A stretch of DNA of 64,000 nt from Ulva prolifera (GCA_023078555.1 CM041198.1:10607874-10671873), one strand, 5' to 3'; positions 38,720 through 52,547 are shown, numbered from the stretch's first letter. The notes: generated by a model not told the origin, from the letters alone. Numbers and translations are program-made.

Positions 38720-41700
38720 ATGCAGCGTGCGCATGGGAGCGCGTCTCCTTGGAGAACCTGGCAGTCGCACACCGATAAAGACCTGCGGAAAGAGATATTG
38801 TCTAAAATGTGTGCGTCCTAGTGGTCTTGGTTTGGCCAAAAGCAGCCTCAACTGGTCATCTAACAGTGAAATTGGTTCAGATACAAATTCTGCAAGGAGA
38901 AGGCGAACAGCAGTGACGACAGGCGTCTAGTAGGCTATGCAAAGCGTTTAGAGGAAGAACTTTACCAGCGAGCATCATCGTTGGTGCGTATTGCTACTCT
39001 GGCTTTCGCGATTGCATGCTGCTCGCCGAACCACCCCCTCGGCTTTGCAGGAGCAGTACCAAGATGTGGGAACGCTGCATGGGAGATTGACAGAAGCCGC
39101 TCGGACTATTCAACAGCGGAATGGTCCGGCGGAGCCACAAAATGGATCTGTTAGCGCGCCAAGGCATCCAGGTGTGTATCCCTGATTGCTCTTTCGGGAT
39201 GCCCTAGAACACGCTAGTATCATTACACTTGCTCATGTTGGTGTGATCGCAGGCACAACTGGAAATCCCTTCCGCGCACAAGCCGGTGCGACCTCCGGCA
39301 ACAGCTGGCCTTCCAACGGCACGATGATGATTCCGGCGCCTGGTGTTACTGCCAACAATGGCGCAGCACCTTACAATGGTGCGCATATGGATCGGATGAA
39401 TATGATATCTACTCCTGGACTAGATGGTGTTGGGCCGCGAAGCAACGGAGCGCATCCATGGCAGCATGGGCATGGTGATGCTGGCGCAGTACAGCCGACG
39501 CAAAATGCAATACAGGCGAGTTTTGATTGCTTCATACACCGGTTTGCTCATCATCGGTCTGCTTTGTCGCAACTGACTCCGCGAGCATTTCCTGATTATT
39601 TCGTGGGTGTTCCACGACATGCCACTGGATAACAAGTAAAGAACACATGGCGACTATGCGTGATCTTGTGCAGGCATCTGGCATGGTACCGGTGAACGGC
39701 GTAGCACAGCCCATGAACGTGCAGCGGCCAGCAGCAGGTATGGTCCCTTACGCTTGCATGCAATGCTCAGAAGCAGTCTCAGTTTCAAAATGATATTGTG
39801 AATAGCGGCAATATCACTGCGCGGCTTCGATTATGCAGCGCCCGCAGCACCCCAGCGAGTGCCTAGCACTAGCGCAACTCCCGAGCCTGTGCAAAGGGAC
39901 AGACTGCAAAAACAACGACGGATGCTGATGTTCTTGCGGCATTGTGCGAAGTGCACGAGCTCCAATTGCAATTACGGAGCCAGCTGCACAACAGGCAAGG
40001 ACCTTTGGAATCACATCACCAATTGCAAGGATCAGAATTGCAACTACCCGCGATGTCTACATTCCCGCAATCTACTTCGGCACTACCAAAAATGCGAGTC
40101 CGCGGTGTGTCCGATCTGCGTGCCGATCAAGCAGGCTCCCACAGAGGCGGGCACAGCATCCAGCATGTACACGCCACAGAACGGGTATATTGCGCAGCCC
40201 AACAATGGCATGGTCTCTCCAATGCAGATTCCAGGTCATTCAATGGGCATGACCGTTGATCCTCGACAAAATAGCGGTTTGGTGCCGATGCAGCCTGCAC
40301 CACCAGCAGCGGTTCCGGAGCATGGACCTGCTCGGCCACGGTCAGATGTGCCGGTGCTCTCATCGGGCATGGATTCTTCGGTACCCCCGGTAGACCCGGC
40401 TGGTATGCCTGCGCAGCCTTCAATCAAGAGGCAACGGGCAGACATGGACCAAATCAAGGTGTGATGCATGCTTGGTGCTGGATTGGCTGAGCGAGTAAGC
40501 AGTGCATGCTGCGGAACTCTGATTTTACAAAGCACACGACCTTCTGCTATCGCTGATGCATCTGTCAGATCCCACAAACTGTAAGTGTGTACTGCACTGC
40601 ATCATGCGTATCAGAGCCTCATTGCGCTACTGCTTACAGACCAAGCTTGGGGCAAGTCTGCTAGAGACCTTCACACAGGATCAGCTGGATCATCATGTCG
40701 AATCATGCCAAAAAGACATGGAGAAGTCTCCGCCACCAAAGCGTGCTGCAGACCCTGCAGTCATGGAGATGGAGGACACGTGTGACATTTGCCGCGCCAC
40801 GTACCCGTTGTACTTTGAGCCAACGCCAAAGAACTGTGCATCGTGTGGGCAGAAGATCAAGAAGCAGGCATGGTACCACTCTAGCCAGACACCGCAGGCT
40901 GTCTGGTGCAATGCATGCTTCACCAATGCTGGTGAGCATATCCGTGTACATGACACAATGGTCAAGAAAGATGCGGTCGTGAGCCCCCAGAAGCAGCGAA
41001 ACGTGGAGGTTGCTGCTGAGCACTGGGTTGCATGTGACGGCTGCAATCGCTGGGTGCACATGGTGTGCGGTCTCTTCAACAATCATAGCAATAAGGACGA
41101 TACAAAGTTCCTATGCCCTTGGTGCCTGAAGGACATGCAGCGTGCTGGCACGTGGACGCCAGTCCACAAGCGTCCGCAGAGCATGCTTTCCGCAGAGGAC
41201 CTACCCCGCACCGAACTCTCAGACCACATGGAAGACTACGTACGCCCTGGTTTTGCCTGCGAGCTGTCATGCCCGTACATGCCACCGCCATGTGCCATTC
41301 ATTTCTAGCTGACGCCTGTGCACCGGTACTCAAATGGCATGATGCATGAACAGTTGTGAAACATTGCTGTGGGCGGTCTGCATGATACCTTTGTATACAA
41401 GCCCGGTCGGTATCTCTGCTGTAGGCGGAGCCGGGCACCCTTGTTTCAGGTATTCAGGCGGATCCGGCAGGTTTGTGACCCTTTACTGACTGCAGGTTAA
41501 CATGCAATTGGAGAACGATTTGAGGCAACGCAAGGAGTCCGCGGCCGGGGCTCCTGTGCAGATAGTTACAGGAGTCACCATCCGAGTCATCAACATCACA
41601 CGCAAGGCTGTTGATGTGAAGCAGAAGTACTTGCAAGCCAATTCCTCTCATCGATACCCTGCGCACTTCCCATACAAGCAGAAGGTCATCCTGCTGTTCC

Positions 41701-44242
41701 AGAGGATCGAGGGCGTTGATGTCCTCCTTTTCATCGTTTATGTTCAAGTATGCTGCCATGCCTTCTGCCAATCTGGATCTGTGCCATCATGGGGCGATGT
41801 GAGGCAAATGTGCTACTTTGGACAGTGCGGGCGTGAGTTATTATCTGCCCTGCAGGAATATGGCGAGGACGCCCCTGCGCCAAACAAGAACACAGTGTAC
41901 TTGTCGTATCTAGATTCAGTTCGATACTTCCAGCCTGAGGGCAAAGATTCTGGGGGCGTGCAGGCCCTGCGCACACATGTGTACCATGAGGTGCTGCTGG
42001 CCTACATGCAACAGGCTGTGAAGCTCGGCATGAATGCGATGTACATCTGGAGCTGCCCTCCAGTTGCTGTGAGCCCCCTTCACCCCTACGCTCTGCAGTG
42101 CATGCCCCACCTCAAGCCACGCTCTGTTGACCACAATTCTGTAGATTTGGCGTTGCTGGGCATCAGACAAATCGCTGTTTCAGGCATCCTGTTTCTCAGC
42201 CGCCAAAATTGTGCCTTCAAGGCTGTCATCCAGTCATGGCTGTTCGTCGGCCATTTGCCTCCACATGGAGACGATCCCCCTGCTCTGGAACTGTCATTGC
42301 GGAGGCGTGCAGGGTGATGACTATGTGCTGTACTGCCACCCATCGCGGCAAAAGACGCCGAAGGCAGAGAAGCTCCGTGACTGGTATCATTCTCTGCTTG
42401 ATAAAGCAGAAACACGTGGCCTGGTCCGGTTCAGGTCAACAATGTTTGACACCTTCCTACCTGGTGGGAAAGATCATGCAATGATGGAGCCAACGTCGCG
42501 TATGCTTCCATATTTTGATGGAGATTTCTGGCCGGGAGAGGCAGAGGCCCAGCTCATGGAGATTGAGAAGGGTGCCGCAACCAACAGTATGCAACTTTCC
42601 ACATACCTGTGCATCATCATTAGCACCCCCTGATCGATTCACTGCTCCGCTGCTGAGACATTTCTCTTCCAGCTGATGTGAGCAGGAGCGCACGCCAGCT
42701 GCTGAGACAACCCTGATCACGTCTTTGGTTGCACCTTCCGCTCATGATGTAAAAGCAGTTCAGTGGAATTCTGACCTGCCGTATGCTTGACGTATGCCAG
42801 GCTGCAGATGGGAAGAAGGTCAGCAAAATGCGCGCCACATCTGGGAAGGGCAAGCGGCTGAATGTGCCTTCGACGCTGGACGGCCAGCTGATGCAGCGCC
42901 TGGTGGAGAATACCATCGGGTCGCACCAGAACGGCATGAAAGACGACTTCATTGTCGCGCACTTCCGCACACCGTGTAGCTTGTGTGCGCAGTACTGTGA
43001 TGGGGTGCGCACCATTCACCACCGCCGCTGCACATTGCAATCAGTTCTGATGTGCTGTTTTCGATTCCTGCATGTCCTTTTGCTATATTGCTGACAGCTT
43101 GGTGGCGGGGTGAAGGTTCAGTACACCCTCAACAAGGACAAGGCGTTGTTGCCAAAGAGTGACAGCAAAAGCAAGTCATTTGACGGCATCCAGCTTGCGG
43201 TGGACGGTGTGGAGCGCTGCGACATCCCACGCCGGTTTGCGTGTTGCAAGAAGTGCTATGCTTCAGCACAGGCCGCGGAGCTGAACAATGAGACATGCCG
43301 CCTGCCCAAGCAGGTTACAACGCTGGACCTGGACATGCATGACTGCATGCGATGCGGTCCGTCGATGAAGGACAAAGTATGCCACAATTCCGTGCTTCTC
43401 ACATTCGGCCTGGCCGTGGTTTCTACTGCATCTGAGCCGAAAGTATCCTTTGTGTGCAGGATGCAGAGATGACATGCGAGATCTTTGATAGCCGCACCAG
43501 CTATCTGTCCCTGTGCCAAAGCAAGTTCTTGCAGTTTGACACCTTGCGCCGAGCCAAATACTCGACGATGATCACGTTGTACTACCTGCATAACCCGTCT
43601 GATCCAGAAGCAATCAGCAGCTCCTGCTCAAAGTGTGGCTGTGAGATCAAGCCAAACGAAGGCTGGCGGTGTAAGGACTGTCCGGAGTATGAGCTGTGCG
43701 TGAAGTGCTATGACAGTGGCGCTCACAAGGAGCACCCTCATCCCCTGGTGGTGAGCTCCTCCATGCGCTCTTCTGTTGTATACTGTTCAACTTGTTCCAG
43801 TGATGAGTGGTACTGGTTTGGGTGGTCAATTTCGCGCGTGACGGTGCAGAGATCCAAGGTGGAGAATCATCTGCAGCAAGCTCTGACTCCAGAGCAGAGG
43901 CGCATGCGTTCAGAAACGCTCAGGCGCACGATGATGCTCTTGGAGCATGCCGCCAGCTGCAACAATCCCAACTGTGCCAGCAAGAGCTGTCGCAAGGTGA
44001 AACAGTTGCACATGCACTACCAGACGTGTACAAAGCGCACGCAAGGAAACTGCAGCTACTGCCGGCACCTGATGTGCCTGCTGAGCTTGCATGCGAAGCG
44101 GTGCACCAAAGAAAACTGCCCGGTACCAGAATGTGGACAGTATCGGCAGATGAGGCAGCACCAAGCTGCTCAGCAGGAGGCAATGCGGCGTCAGCAATAT
44201 GTCCGAATCCGGGGAATGAATGCAGCTGCAGCTCGTGCATGA
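38720..44242 (+). CDS. HAC1: CBP/p300-type histone acetyltransferase (HAC class)
   Basis: Nuclear transcriptional co-activator that acetylates histones. Exons read by eye: 38720-~38808, 38931-38980, ~39049-39170, ~39253-39514, ~39674-39736, ~39850-40458, 40640-41239, 41496-41747, 41856-42068, 42313-42586, 42808-43004, 43098-43376, 43461-43750 and 43850-44242. Modules in order: KIX-like helices (WRTWQSHTDKDLRKEIL; YAKRLEEELYQRASS; EQYQDVGTLHGRL); Gln/Asn/Pro-rich linker; TAZ1 finger (FLRHCAKCTSSNCNYG ... ESAVCPIC); Cys-rich/PHD finger (CDICRATYPLYFEP, CDGCNRWVHMVC); KAT11 catalytic domain (HFPYKQKVILLFQRIEGVDV, VYLSYLDSVRYFQPE, LRTHVYHEVLLAYM, YIWSCPP, GDDYVLYCHPSRQKTPK, MLPYFDGDFWPGEAE); ZZ finger (CSKCGCEIKPNEGWRCKDC); TAZ2 (MLLEHAASCNNPNC ... 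CTKENCPVPECGQY). The IWSCPP-to-GDDYVLY joint uses donor GCT|GTGAGC and restores family spacing. KIX helix 2 is not located, and one junction (39514) may use a GC donor. No bromodomain was seen, as is usual for plant HACs. Confidence 0.93.
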
Positions 44243-44817
44243 GCAGTGGCTGATGATGCTGGTTGACAGTGAGTTTATTGCAAGGTACCTCACACGCAGT
44301 ACAAAAGCTGTGTGAACTATAGCTGATTATTTCATGTGCTCTGGCAACGGCCAGATTGAAGTTAAATTGTTACATGCATCATCACAGTCAATCATACAAT
44401 ACAGCGATGCCTGGTATGCTGTGTTTATATGTGGGTATGTCGTATTGAGAATCAGGTTGATGTGTGTTCTTTGGCTGCGGGGTAGTATGTTGACGCTTCT
44501 ACAGGAGTGGCATGGGAAGCTCCTGGTCTGATTAGCTGTGAAAAATCAATCAAACCCGCTCCAGGCATGCGTAGCATTGCCATAGCTCATTGCTGATGCA
44601 CAGTCTTGACAGTACAGGACGAAAAAAAACTTCATCTGTACCCGATTACATCGTGGTACAGGCTCGGCATGAGATCATTGACTCGTGCATCAGGAGTGCA
44701 GCCCAACAGCACCAAGCATTGACACCAAGCATTGACACAGTGCTGCAGCAGAAAGATTGGCTCAGTGCAAGCACACTCTGGTGACGATGTTACAGGAACA
44801 GGTCATCCGAAAATGAA
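44243..44817. other. Convergent 3' intergenic region
   Basis: Lies between the 3' ends of the HAC gene (plus) and the surface-protein gene (minus). Only short frames, nothing recognised. Confidence 0.6.
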
Positions 44818-47800
44818 TTAGTGCGGAAAGTGATCTGCATCGCTCACAGGCCGTTTCCGCGTGTCCCCGTTGGGACGTGGATTGAGCTCTATGCCATCAG
44901 TGCAGCTGATGCTCAGTACACGCTTGCCATTGTCCCTAGGCCTCATATCAACTGGAAGATTGTCCCCAAAGTCACTCAGGGCATCAGATCGTATGTCGCT
45001 GAAGTGATGTGCATGGTGACGCGATGCGGGGCACATTGCTGCGCGGGCAGCCCCCATAACCAGAGCAATGAATGTTGACGGCGTCTGTGTGACCCTTTCC
45101 AGCCCATGAACACTATTTCTTGAGATCTTCAAGAACATCAGGCTGCCCAGAATGATCAAACCTGCATGGGAGAGCCTTTATTGCTGTGGTGGCATGGTAT
45201 AGCGTGAGGGTGAACGCAATGCAGTGACATGAATCGCACCAGCGATGATTGGCATGACAATTACTTTCCAGGATACGCGGCGCTCTGTATTGGGCTTGAT
45301 GACTTCAGTCTCGACTTTGCCTTCCGTGACTGCGCTTGCTCCCAGGGCCTCGGTGGTATGATCCCACGTCAGGTTACCAATGCCCGAGTCTTTTGACAGC
45401 TGCGCCAGTGACACAGCTCGAGCAAGCTCCTCCTGACTGGCTTTCTTGGGTGCATCAATTGCAATGTTCGTTGTCACGTTGATCCGCAGCATTCGCGGTC
45501 TCAACTCAGTCATAGACGATACCTGCCCACGCATAGTCCAGGTGTTTCTCAGGGATGAGGATGGTGTGCCGACAATGTGGACACATAGGCAGGCACGCTG
45601 ACCATTCATAAGCCCTCTGTGCCTCCAGCACACGGAGCTAATTCACACCTGCACATCTGCCGTGCTCACCCGGAAGGCCGCTGCAGAGTCCAAGGAAACC
45701 AGGAACTGCAAAATATCCTCAGCGGACCCCAGGACGCCCGTCCGCTGCGGTATGTCATCGAAACTCATCCCCATGAGCCTCACAGAGAACGATACAGCCA
45801 GTGCGTACTCTTTGCCCAAGGCCACCGTCTGCTGAACTGCCCGGTCGCATACCGCCGCCCCATCGGAAGTCGTGGTGTACCCAAATGGGCACAGCCGGCA
45901 TGCTACAGAGCCAGACAGTTGTGCATACGACCCATGCACACAAGGCAAGCATGAGGATGCGCCATAAACCGGCGCATAGGACCCCGGCGGGCAGGTGGAG
46001 CACGCAGTCATGCCCCGGTATGGCGCACACGACCCAGGGCTGCACCGCATGCACATCACGTCCACACTGCATACGGCACACAGCCCCTCAGGTACTGCCA
46101 TCCGGACCCGCACACATCAACAGGCAGCACAGATCGCAACTTGAACTGCATCATCGTTACAGAATGGTCAGGCAGCACCGACAAAAGCTTGACCACTACA
46201 CAGAAGCACCATTGGGATTGCTGCAAGATCGCACTTGTTGGAGAAGAAACCTTCAGGACATGCCTCGCACTGGGGGTTGTCAAGGGGGTCCTCGAGCCAC
46301 GCCTGATGCCCAGGCGCTGCCATGCTGACGTCGAGCAAGCGTCGTTGACCCAGTGAAACAGCGGTGACGTCAATTGGCGCCTCGGCGGTCGCAATGCCAT
46401 CCGTCAGGAAGAATACATGTCCGCTCTCGGCCACCACCTCGACGCTCACAGGGTCCGCCCCGCCATTGGCCGCCACGCTGTCAAACGCAGGGGGCTGCTG
46501 GGGCGGAGCGGCGCCGCGCCGCGGCAGCACGGCGATGTCGAGCAGAAGCGTGTATGGTACCGCGGTGATGCCGTCGGCGAGTGCCAGCATGATCGGAACG
46601 TCGAGCATCGTGCGGTCCCGAGTGCGCTGGCGGATGAAGAATGGCACAAATGGGCTCAGGCGGTCTGACGCGTCAAACAGCTTGAATGACACGCCAACGC
46701 GGTCCAGCTCGCCCTCCGCAGACGTCCGGAATACGCGCTGTCCGATTGACACCGATGCGACGCGACCGCTCTGTCTGGGTTGCACTGCAATCTTGATTGT
46801 TTCGCTGCGGTGGTACACAAGTGATGTGTTCACAAAGGTATGCGGCTGGCACGCGCTGACGGCGCAGCGGCCATTGTCAGAGTCCGTGGCTGGCCGAATC
46901 GCAGACTCGCTACCGCACGCCTGCGGCTGAACAGCGCTCCTTGAGCTGCAGACCTGCCCGGTCTTGCCACCGACTGTCACGTTCACCGAATCTATCTGCG
47001 CGAATGCTGGGTCATCCAGCCAGTGCACCTGAACACTGGCCGTTCTGGCCCCTCTCGGGCATGCCCCCTTAGCAGAGTGTGTGCCTGTACAGGAGTGAAC
47101 CACAGCTGTGCATTTGGAGCCCGTAGATGGCCTCTCGAGGGGCCACACGTGGTGTACGACGCCTGAAGCAGATGTCGCGTTTAGCGTCTGTGGCGCAGCA
47201 GCCTGCGTGGTGATGCCACATCCCTGCAGGAACAGCATCTCTGCCACAGAAGCACTCACGGCTACCGCCGCATGTGGCATGCTGAATGGTACTAGAGCAG
47301 AGTACACGCGGGCGCGGCCATCAAACGGTGGCGCGGTCTGCACAAACCTACGCCCTGCCCCTCTAGCGGCACCCTCTTGCCGAGACACTTGCAGTGAAAT
47401 ACCCCGGATTGCATGCGTGCCACTCAGGCCGATCGCCATAGGTGGCTCGACAGCAGAGCCGGACACACGAGCCGTCGATGGTGCACAGGTGCCCTCTGGT
47501 GCACCATACACGATGGCATGCACCGCCGTTGCCTCTGAATCCGTGTCCCCAGCGACCACCGACGAGATGCCGTTCATCTGGTCAGTCATGTGCTGAGAAG
47601 GTGGCGCCACTGTGGGAGGGGCCGTCACCGGCGGCACCGACGGTGCGACCAGGTCGGTGCTGACAACTGCGCCATTCTGGCGAGCACTCAAACGCACCGC
47701 TAGCATCCACCGCGCCGTGTACGGCACAGCATCCCACACCACGGGGACGTCCACCTGCACCACCTGTTCTGTCTCTCCCGGCGGCCACTTCACCATGCCT

Positions 47801-49535
47801 GCCCGCTTCAGAGCATTGACCCCCTTTCCCGAAGCCGTGCCGTCGCTGATCATGCCCCCCACCCCCCTGGCAAGCTCACTCTTCGATGCTGGATCGAGGT
47901 ACACAAGTCGCCACAGCACCCGGGACTCCCGCTCGGACGGCGGGCCTTGGCGCTGTACCCGGAAGGACACGTTATCCCCCCGGTGAGCGACGAGCCGGCC
48001 GTGTGCGGAGAACACAGGGGGGCGCCCTGCCACGTCGCCGCCAGGAGGTGCAACCCATGCTGACTGTACTCCCCGGTCCACCGACGCAGCAATCGCTCTG
48101 AACACCCGCACGAAATACCCCTCGTCAGGGTACGGATCGTCCGAGTGATGGAATAGCAACCGCCGCGAGAGGCTAGAAGTCTCATCCCACTGCACCCACA
48201 GCAGGGAAACCCCACCCTCCAGCAGGGAAGGCTGCGGCAGCATCACCATCTCATCTGTTGTGACAAGCACGTCGCGCTCCCGCACGGCTGCAATGATGGC
48301 TGCTTCCGTGACAGATACGCTGCCAATAGAAATCGCCAACAGTGCTGATGCGTGCCCATGGACCTGTTCGCCCTGTAGGCTCAGCCACAGCTGTGCCGAG
48401 CGCCGCCCCGCATCGAGACCGCCAGCCTCGCCTGTGTCGCCGCAGCCCTCGTCGCCTTGCACACTGTCACAGCTGGAGAGGTCCAAAATGGAGACAGCAG
48501 CAGGCGCCAGCATGACGGTCGGAACACTGACAGAAACCATGAACGTGTAGTGCTCTACCGGCTGTAACAGCGGCGTAGCCTCAGCGGTCTCTGATGAATT
48601 GAAGCGGTCCGGTGCCCGTGTCTGGGGCCCTTCTTCTGGGCTGCTGGGTTGCAGCTGCGCTAAGCGGACTGGGTGTCCACTGATCGTCATGACACAGGGG
48701 TACCGGCCATTTGGAAGCAGCTGCGGCAGTCGAAATGAGGCTGTTGCAGAATTCTTTGCAAATTTCACTGAACCGGGCAGGGAAACAGTATTCAGACCGA
48801 TGACGGACATGTCTAGCTCCAGCTGCAGAGCTGAACTGATGCGCTCCTTCACCTGCAACCTGTCTCATTCTGTACCTCGTCTAGCTTCACGAGCTTGCAT
48901 CGCGGCTGCACTTCACGACAGTCTGCTTGCATGCTGATTCTGGACAGCAGGAGAGTGCAGTGGGAAGCCTCCCATCACCTTCTGGTTCTGACAAACAGCG
49001 TGCACACCTTCTTCATACCATTGCTATCTTGCAACGAGACGCTGATGTAGTATCCAGGCTTGATGCTCTCATCATAGTGCACGTGACTGTCCAGAACAGC
49101 AGGCGGCTGGATGAACTGCATCACGTATTCGTCCCCAGTCTGCAGTTTGCCCCTGGGACCAGCTGCACCACTGATTTGTATGCGAGCGTCCACAGCGTGT
49201 AGGTCTGAGGACATCTCTGGGGCATCTATAACACATGAGGCTGCCCGTTCGCCTTGCGCATCTTGGTTTCCGACTGCGGCGTACACTGCCTGCTTTGTGG
49301 CGTCCGGGAAGATTGCAGTGCATATTGTGTAAGGGTGTACTACGTCCTGCATGAATACCTGGTTGGCACCCATGATCCTTGACAGTCTCACGAGTCCGTG
49401 ACCACATGAGGAGTTGATATCCCAAAATCGCACAGTGATTCGAAATGTCGTCGCATGGCCCAGCACCGCGAAGGTAGGTGAGATGCTAGGGCCTGCCCAG
49501 ACCACCCACAGAATCTGCACCAAATGCACGTTCAA
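44818..49535 (-). CDS. Large type I membrane/secreted protein with Cys-rich repeats
   Basis: At least five exons on the minus strand: ~49011-49535, ~46185-48855, ~45650-46113, ~45235-45600 and 44818-45161. The N-terminus (MNVHLVQILWVVWAG) is a plausible signal peptide. A very long exon encodes an extracellular region rich in beta-strand-like, Ala/Val/Pro segments with many NxS/T sites (for example NATSAS, NVTV). It is followed by Cys-rich repeats of the GCC2/GCC3 or ephrin-receptor-like kind (CEACPEGFFSNKC; CSTCPPGSYAP; CLPCVHGSYAQ; CRLCPFGYTT). After a further globular stretch (RINVTTNIAI) comes a single membrane helix split by an intron (WKVIVMPIIAG | LIILGSLMFLKI), then a basic cytoplasmic tail ending DADHFPH. 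Total length is about 1,400 residues. The family and ligand are unknown; algal cell-wall or receptor-like functions are possible but not shown. Confidence 0.75.
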
Positions 49536-52500
49536 GGACTAGAATACCATAGAATATGGGAGTTATAGTCCGTTGGGATGAAAGCACAGCCATAAATTGG
49601 TCAAAATTTGTGCTGCATCTCACTCGAGAGCTGCGAGACAGGCGTCACAAGGACGCTGTTACAGACAAGCAATCCACTTGATAGCGCAATACTCCTTCCA
49701 GACAACGATGAATGATCGGTGCTCACAATCGATCATCTCAGGTCTAGCTGAGAGCACACCGACGCCCAGAGGGTAACGAAGAACAATTCACATTTCAGCG
49801 CAATCCTGCGCAAAGACATGCACGCTAGTCAGATTCTGCGAAATCGGCAAGTGCTGTAATGGGTCACAACTTCTGCAGCTTGAAATGACCAAGTACACGG
49901 CCTGCAGAAAACAACGAGCTCGCCAGCCGTGTGCATGATCAGCAAATGGCCCATGTATTCTGGACGCGACAAAACCCCGTATGCTTCGTGGGATTGTACA
50001 GATTGATTACTGAGTCGCATCGACATTCGAGTGGGAGTACGCAGTTCAACGCTCGTTGGCGCATATTGCTTAGACATCATCAATACACCATGCATTGCTG
50101 AAGGATGATGACCACATGAAGCCATGCAAGGTGGCGCATCCCCGTCACCAACAATGTATACAAACTGCAAAAGCTCGGGCCGCCGTATGGCAGACAACCA
50201 GCACGAACTACAAACCAGTCACCGACACTATCCTCGATCAAGAGATCCGAACCGCAACGGCTGACTCGCCCCTGAAGTAAAGTCGGGCAACATGTGAATT
50301 CTTGGCGAACGTGATGACGATCACCGTGTTATTTTCCGAGACTGTTGTACACCACGCCACCCTCGCGAGGCCTCGGTAGCGTCCAATCTCGACAAAACTC
50401 AAAGCAGGAGCATCAGAACAACAGCAGAAGCACCAGACATTCTTTGTTTGTCACTTTTATGTAAAGAAAGACTTTCGCGGCGAATTTGCCCTGTCAGTTA
50501 GTGTCGCTGTAGCACTGGACGCATGCTTCTCGACTGTACTGCTCGGCATCCCGTTGCACTTTTGCACAGCAACTTCAAACACACATTTGATTTGAATTGA
50601 ATTTGACCGCACGTTTGGCATTAGAACCGATGGGAAGCCTCTCCGTTCCAGCAGGTCGGCTTTCATGCCACGACGCAAAACACAACAGCACTTCGTTGAT
50701 AATTTTGTTTGAAAGCGATAGGATGGCCATGCCTGTCCGCAACAGTGAGAACGTTGACTGACCTGCCGAAGTATATGTCTGTCGCGTGCGGGGCAGGTCA
50801 CCATTGTTGCCAGCAGCTGCATAACGATTGCCATACACACGCTGCTATCACTTTCCAACGCGTACTTGTCCATATGTTTTGAAGCAGTTGTCTATATTTC
50901 GTGGAGCCTCGCGTCGACCCATTCCAACGTTGTTCGCGTGGCGCCGGAAACCGCGATGGCCCAGCGCAGCCTGTTCCACGAGAGACATCAATCAATTCAT
51001 CTGTTTTATGTTGATAGTCAAACTTTTCAATAGGAAACGGCTTGTTCCGGGCTGCCAGGCTGGCAACACTGAGATTCACGGTGTTGTCTTCACAGCCAAC
51101 AACATCGGACAGCGCGCATGAATCTAGGATATAGTTAGGTCATTTGCGCAGCGGAATCTGTGTATCCTTGATGGTAATGGCTGTACATTGTCGAGCACAA
51201 CAAGCGCTGTGTGTCGTTAACTTCCTCAACGACGACAATCACCCTTACGTTGATCAAAATGGCAGCGCAGTATACCGTACTAAACCCATCGTCACGTAAC
51301 GCATAAGGCCGTGTTCAGTGGATTGACCTCGGTAAACAAAAAAGCTGCAAAAGGCCTGAACGAAGCACGAACTATACATATCAGCATGGTTTAAGTATCG
51401 CTGCATAGATGATTTGTCCTGATTCGATGGCATTTAAAAGTTATTTGATGATACGTGATGTGTCCCCGAAGGTGTCCGGTGGGGTGTGTGACCCCCCCCC
51501 CCCCCCCCCCCGAGGGGGGTACACATTGCCGGGACAAGTTGCACGAGGACGCGACCGGGGACACATGCCTTTGATAGACTGGAACATCATCGCGAAGCAC
51601 ACCAGAACATCAATTTTGTCAACAAATACCACATCTAGCATGCACGAGTGCTTTTCATTGTGCCCGAGCAGGTTCTGCAGTACGTGGTGTTGTTCACCGG
51701 TGCAACACCAAATTGCGTCTGAACACAGCACGCAATGTGACCCCATGCGTCCTATTTCAGGCGCATCCCACTGAACACGGCCTAACGCAGGCCTGCAGTG
51801 GCGTTGAAACACCTCGCTGTGACGCGCAACGATGGCCAGATGGGCCGTTTATATCTCCACGCGTATCTCCACGCGTATCTCCAGGAATATTTCGTACACC
51901 CGTAACGCTTAAGGCACCTCACGTCACGAATCAATGCTCACGATTCAATGCTGCACTGACTATCGCCAATCTCATACACTCACTCCAGCATAAGCATCTG
52001 GATCATGGTTGACGTACTCATCGTAATCGTAGTTATCATCACCGTACTGCTGTTAACAGTAGCCTCTGTATTTGTCTACGACATTTGTCTACGACGGCTT
52101 GGGCGATGCATTGTCCTGGGTACGGTGCGGCGTGGGCCGGCGAGGATGCGCGGCGGTGTGCCGGGCTGGTGTGGTGTGCTAGCACCAGCTGTGGCTCGGG
52201 GGGTGGGGGTGGGGGTGGGGTTTGGGGCTAGGGCGGCCCCCGGCGATCGGGCGGCCGTGATGGGCGGCCTCAGGCAGCAGTGTGTTGGGCGCGGCCCTGT
52301 CGTATGGCGGCAGGCGTTGTGGTGTTGGCGGTTGTGTTGATGTGTGTTACTGTTGTGAAAGTGCCTCGTAGCGCACAAGGCATGTGCACATGCGGATGCA
52401 CGCACGGGGTGACACGTGGCAGTCACCAGCCCGCGAATGAGAAGACACATTCCAGCTCTCTGTATAGGTCGAACAAGATCATGGTTCAAGTATCTGACTC

Positions 52501-52547
52501 AGATACTGACCATGCAGGTGTGATCCCACATCTCAGGCGTCATGTGC
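49536..52547. other. Gene-poor region
   Basis: Only short frames on both strands. It includes the poly-C tract at 51491-51512 and a small ACGCGTATCTCC triplication at 51859-51890. No gene was recognised. Confidence 0.5.
51491..51512 (+). repeat. Poly-C tract (about 22 bases) with G-rich flanks
   Basis: A long C homopolymer is followed by GAGGGGGG and flanked by GTCCGGTGGGG on the left. It could form G-quadruplex or hairpin structure, and homopolymer length is prone to assembly error. Confidence 0.85.

Noticed and set aside
46364..48550. Several long plus-strand open frames (for example 46364-46930, 47108-47596)
   Set aside because: They are antisense shadows of the GC-rich long exon of the minus-strand surface-protein gene.
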